Of a stretch of DNA of 64,000 nucleotides, positions 62,356 to 64,000 are shown one piece after another. This stretch comes from Arthrobacter rhizosphaerae (GTDB lineage Bacteria > Actinomycetota > Actinomycetes > Actinomycetales > Micrococcaceae). How positions within the stretch are numbered: position 1 is the first letter of the stretch; each line of letters starts with the position of its first letter. Under the pieces are notes generated by a model, which was given only the letters and a program-made list of their open reading frames with translations, had not been told where the DNA came from and made no database searches. The position numbers and the translations under genes are program-made. Where the stretch lies: contig NZ_JALLAN010000004.1 of assembly GCF_023062595.1 (NCBI RefSeq), positions 186,001 to 250,000 of the forward strand. Reading direction: 5' to 3'.

Positions 62356-63599
62356 TCGCTCCGGCCGTTCCCGGACACCAAGCCGCAAATGAGCTCCGCG
62401 TAGCGCTGGGAAAGGACGCCGTAGTCCGCATTGTCCTGGACCCAGGCGCGGCTTGCCCCGGTTCGGATCAATCGGCTTCGGTCTTCGGCCAGCCCGTGCC
62501 ATAGGTCCGCCAGGGCCTGGGGGTGGTTCTCCACGATATCTCCGGCCTCCGCCTCAGCCACCACTCGCGCGGCCTCACCCCGGACCACCCCTGTGATATG
62601 CCGCCCGAGAGCAAGAACCTCATAGGTCTTGGACGGGATTGTGGTCTCAAACGACTTCCAGTCATCCCGCAGGGAAACGATGCAGGTGTCCGCCGAGGCA
62701 TACCGGTCCAGAACATCCTGACCATGCAGCGACGGGTGGAAAGTCACGGGAGCACCGAGATCGCGGGCAAGCTTCTGCAGAACCGGTCTTCGTGATCCAT
62801 ACCCCACCAGGTGCAGGTGCATGCGGCTGCCCACTATGGCGCTGGCCCTTATAGAGGTTTCGAGATTCTGGCTCTCCCCATGATTCCCTAAGTACAAGGC
62901 TTCAAAAACCTCACGGTCCGCCGGAGGCGCGGGCAGCACCGGCAGGGAACTCACGTGCAACCCGTTCGAAATGGTTGCGACGTTCAGTATTCCGCGGCTA
63001 CGAAGCACGTCGGCAAAACCCTCCGTCACCGTCACCACCAAGTTGGCGCGGCGCTGTACGAAATCAGCGAAGACTTCGAATCCGCTTTTGACGCTTCCCC
63101 GGATCAACCGTGCGTCCCGGGCAAGATCCGGCCAGGCGTCCCGCATCTCCAGGATGAGCGGCACGCCGCGCAGGCGCGCGAGCAGATAACCGGCGGCCAT
63201 GATGGGAAGGCTCGGCACCGTGACGATAATGAGGTCCGGCCGTCGGGTGAGCATCCCAACAGGGAGGGACCATAGTGCCGAGAAGCACTGGTCCACTAGC
63301 CGCCAGAGATGCCGCTTTCCATGCGGCAAGTAAGGCACACGGCGGATTTTCTCGCCATTAGGGCCGGTCTGGGAACGAAACATCTTCCCGGCAACACCCC
63401 GGAACGCCTTGCGGCTGCCTCCGGGTGCGTGTGCAACGGGAGTCACGACGTCGATCTCCCAGTCCAGCTTCCGGAACTCACCTATCAGTGCGCTCCACCT
63501 GCGTTGTGGCGGGCTGCTCTCGGGCCAGTAGGAATGCGTGAGAAGAGTCACACGCATTTTTTGGCGTAGCTCATGGGGGTGATCTTCGCTGCTAATCAT
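62352..63599 (-). CDS. glycosyltransferase family 4 (WcaI/PimB-like)
   Basis: 415 residues (ATG 63599; ATG 63557, at MRVTLLTHSYWPE, is equally good by homology). The N-terminus LLTHSYWPESSPPQRRWSAL and VTPVAHAPGGSRKAF belong to WcaI/WbuB-like GT4. The C-terminal half has EALYLGNHGESQNLETSI, LVGYGSRRPVLQKLA and TIPSKTYEVLALGRHITGVV, where the acidic motif is KTYEVLALG. No signal peptide. It is the second gene of the operon seen here, 8 bases after the Pro-rich gene. Confidence 0.88.
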   Translation of the reverse strand: MISSEDHPHELRQKMRVTLLTHSYWPESSPPQRRWSALIGEFRKLDWEIDVVTPVAHAPGGSRKAFRGVAGKMFRSQTGPNGEKIRRVPYLPHGKRHLWRLVDQCFSALWSLPVGMLTRRPDLIIVTVPSLPIMAAGYLLARLRGVPLILEMRDAWPDLARDARLIRGSVKSGFEVFADFVQRRANLVVTVTEGFADVLRSRGILNVATISNGLHVSSLPVLPAPPADREVFEALYLGNHGESQNLETSIRASAIVGSRMHLHLVGYGSRRPVLQKLARDLGAPVTFHPSLHGQDVLDRYASADTCIVSLRDDWKSFETTIPSKTYEVLALGRHITGVVRGEAARVVAEAEAGDIVENHPQALADLWHGLAEDRSRLIRTGASRAWVQDNADYGVLSQRYAELICGLVSGNGRSE

Positions 63600-63607
63600 C
63601 CCGCGGG

Positions 63608-64000
63608 TTACTTTACAGACCTGGAGGGGGTTCGCATGCCTTTGGAGCCGAGGGCTCTGAAGTAAACGAATCCGGCGCCTAAGAGCAAGGCCACAGTCAG
63701 CAGCTGAACCCCCAGCGGACTCCCGCTGGCGGCCGCGACCACGGCCTGAACAGTGGTGGCATGGCTCTGCTGCTGAGGTGGCGTCGCCGATGATGTTGGA
63801 GACGGCGGGACTACCGCAGCTGTCTCCGCTGGTTCTGCGGACGGAAGACCTGACGATTCTGGGGCCGCTTCTTCAATCGGCGTTGGCGGCGTTAAGAGTT
63901 CCTCCCCGGGCGTCGCCGGTTCCACCGGCACGGGAACCACGACGATAGGTGGAGCCGGGGCAACGCCAACGGGAACAGGATCAGCAGGAGGTGCGACCGG
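63608..64000 (-). CDS. Pro-rich surface protein, C-terminal part (cut by window edge)
   Basis: The frame is open beyond 64000, so the N-terminus and signal peptide are missing. Visible are about 90 residues rich in Pro, Ala, Glu, Ser and Val (PVPVEPATPGEELLTPP), as in wall-spanning linkers. One helix (LGVQLLTVALLLGAGFVYF) follows, with a short basic tail RALGSKGMRTPSRSVK. No LPXTG is seen before the helix, so it is a membrane-anchored rather than a sortase-attached protein. Its frame is continuous to the edge, without stop codon. It starts, or lies early in, the glycan operon. Confidence 0.65.
   Translation of the reverse strand, partial: PVAPPADPVPVGVAPAPPIVVVPVPVEPATPGEELLTPPTPIEEAAPESSGLPSAEPAETAAVVPPSPTSSATPPQQQSHATTVQAVVAAASGSPLGVQLLTVALLLGAGFVYFRALGSKGMRTPSRSVK

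Overview
The window is high-GC actinobacterial DNA, most like Arthrobacter/Pseudarthrobacter or another Micrococcaceae. The signs are frequent GTG and TTG starts, Tat-exported proteins, an LPXTG-type (LANTG) wall protein, a GAF-ANTAR regulator, actinobacterial-style Wzz/tyrosine-autokinase fusions, and ISL3/IS3 transposase relics of actinobacterial character. No rRNA, tRNA or CRISPR array was seen. All calls are by eye, without database searches.

Layout. (1) 1-10.4 kb, plus strand: two alpha/beta hydrolases, a family 2 glycosyltransferase, then a tight run of Wzz/BY-kinase, O-antigen-ligase-like polymerase, a frameshifted small membrane ORF, a Pro/Ala-rich anchored protein, a large secreted PKD protein and an exported GDPD-like protein. 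(2) 10.4-17 kb: mixed housekeeping and regulatory genes (membrane protein, SRPBCC, ParA/MinD ATPase, GAF-ANTAR, two SGNH hydrolases, MBL hydrolase) with two small membrane ORFs too short for routine gene calling. (3) 17-22.4 kb: a Tat-exported beta-helix protein, convergent with an O-antigen-ligase-like gene and an HTTM/DCC gene set. (4) 22.5-26.9 kb: a branched-chain 2-oxoacid dehydrogenase operon (E1 alpha, E1 beta, E2) divergent from an Lrp/AsnC regulator. (5) 27.2-41.8 kb: a complete Wzx/Wzy-style exopolysaccharide locus (second Wzz/BY-kinase, flippase, pyruvyl transferase, glycosyltransferases, acetyltransferase, gmd, fcl, initiating sugar transferase, ugd, DUF4012, LANTG protein) closed by a strong terminator. 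(6) 42-50.6 kb: an IS-scarred block. Inverted ISL3 transposase relics at 43.0 and 49.9-50.5 kb bracket a second beta-helix gene, a YdcF-like gene, wecB and a DUF6270-like gene; fragments of IS3, Lrp, YdcF and SHOCT sequences lie among them. (7) 50.6-64 kb, minus strand: an overlapping operon with a Pro-rich surface protein, two GT4 enzymes, an ABC polysaccharide exporter (TagGH/Wzm-Wzt type), a CgeB-GT2 fusion, wecC and a 1673-residue FkbM/coiled-coil/CgeB/GT4 fusion.

How the parts fit. Regions 5 and 7 encode two export routes, Wzx/Wzy and ABC transporter, for fucose-, glucuronate-, pyruvate- and probably ManNAcA-containing surface glycans. wecB (47.4 kb) and wecC (55.6 kb) together would make UDP-ManNAcA. 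The two secreted beta-helix proteins may bind or trim such glycans.

The most unusual signal is a pair of short upstream ORFs (17247-17402 and 44052-44120) in front of the two beta-helix genes. Both have a good Shine-Dalgarno, similar beginnings and the ending CSHG-stop, and both overlap the ATG of the main gene in the same way. They share a homologous upstream region that includes a CCACNGTGG palindrome.
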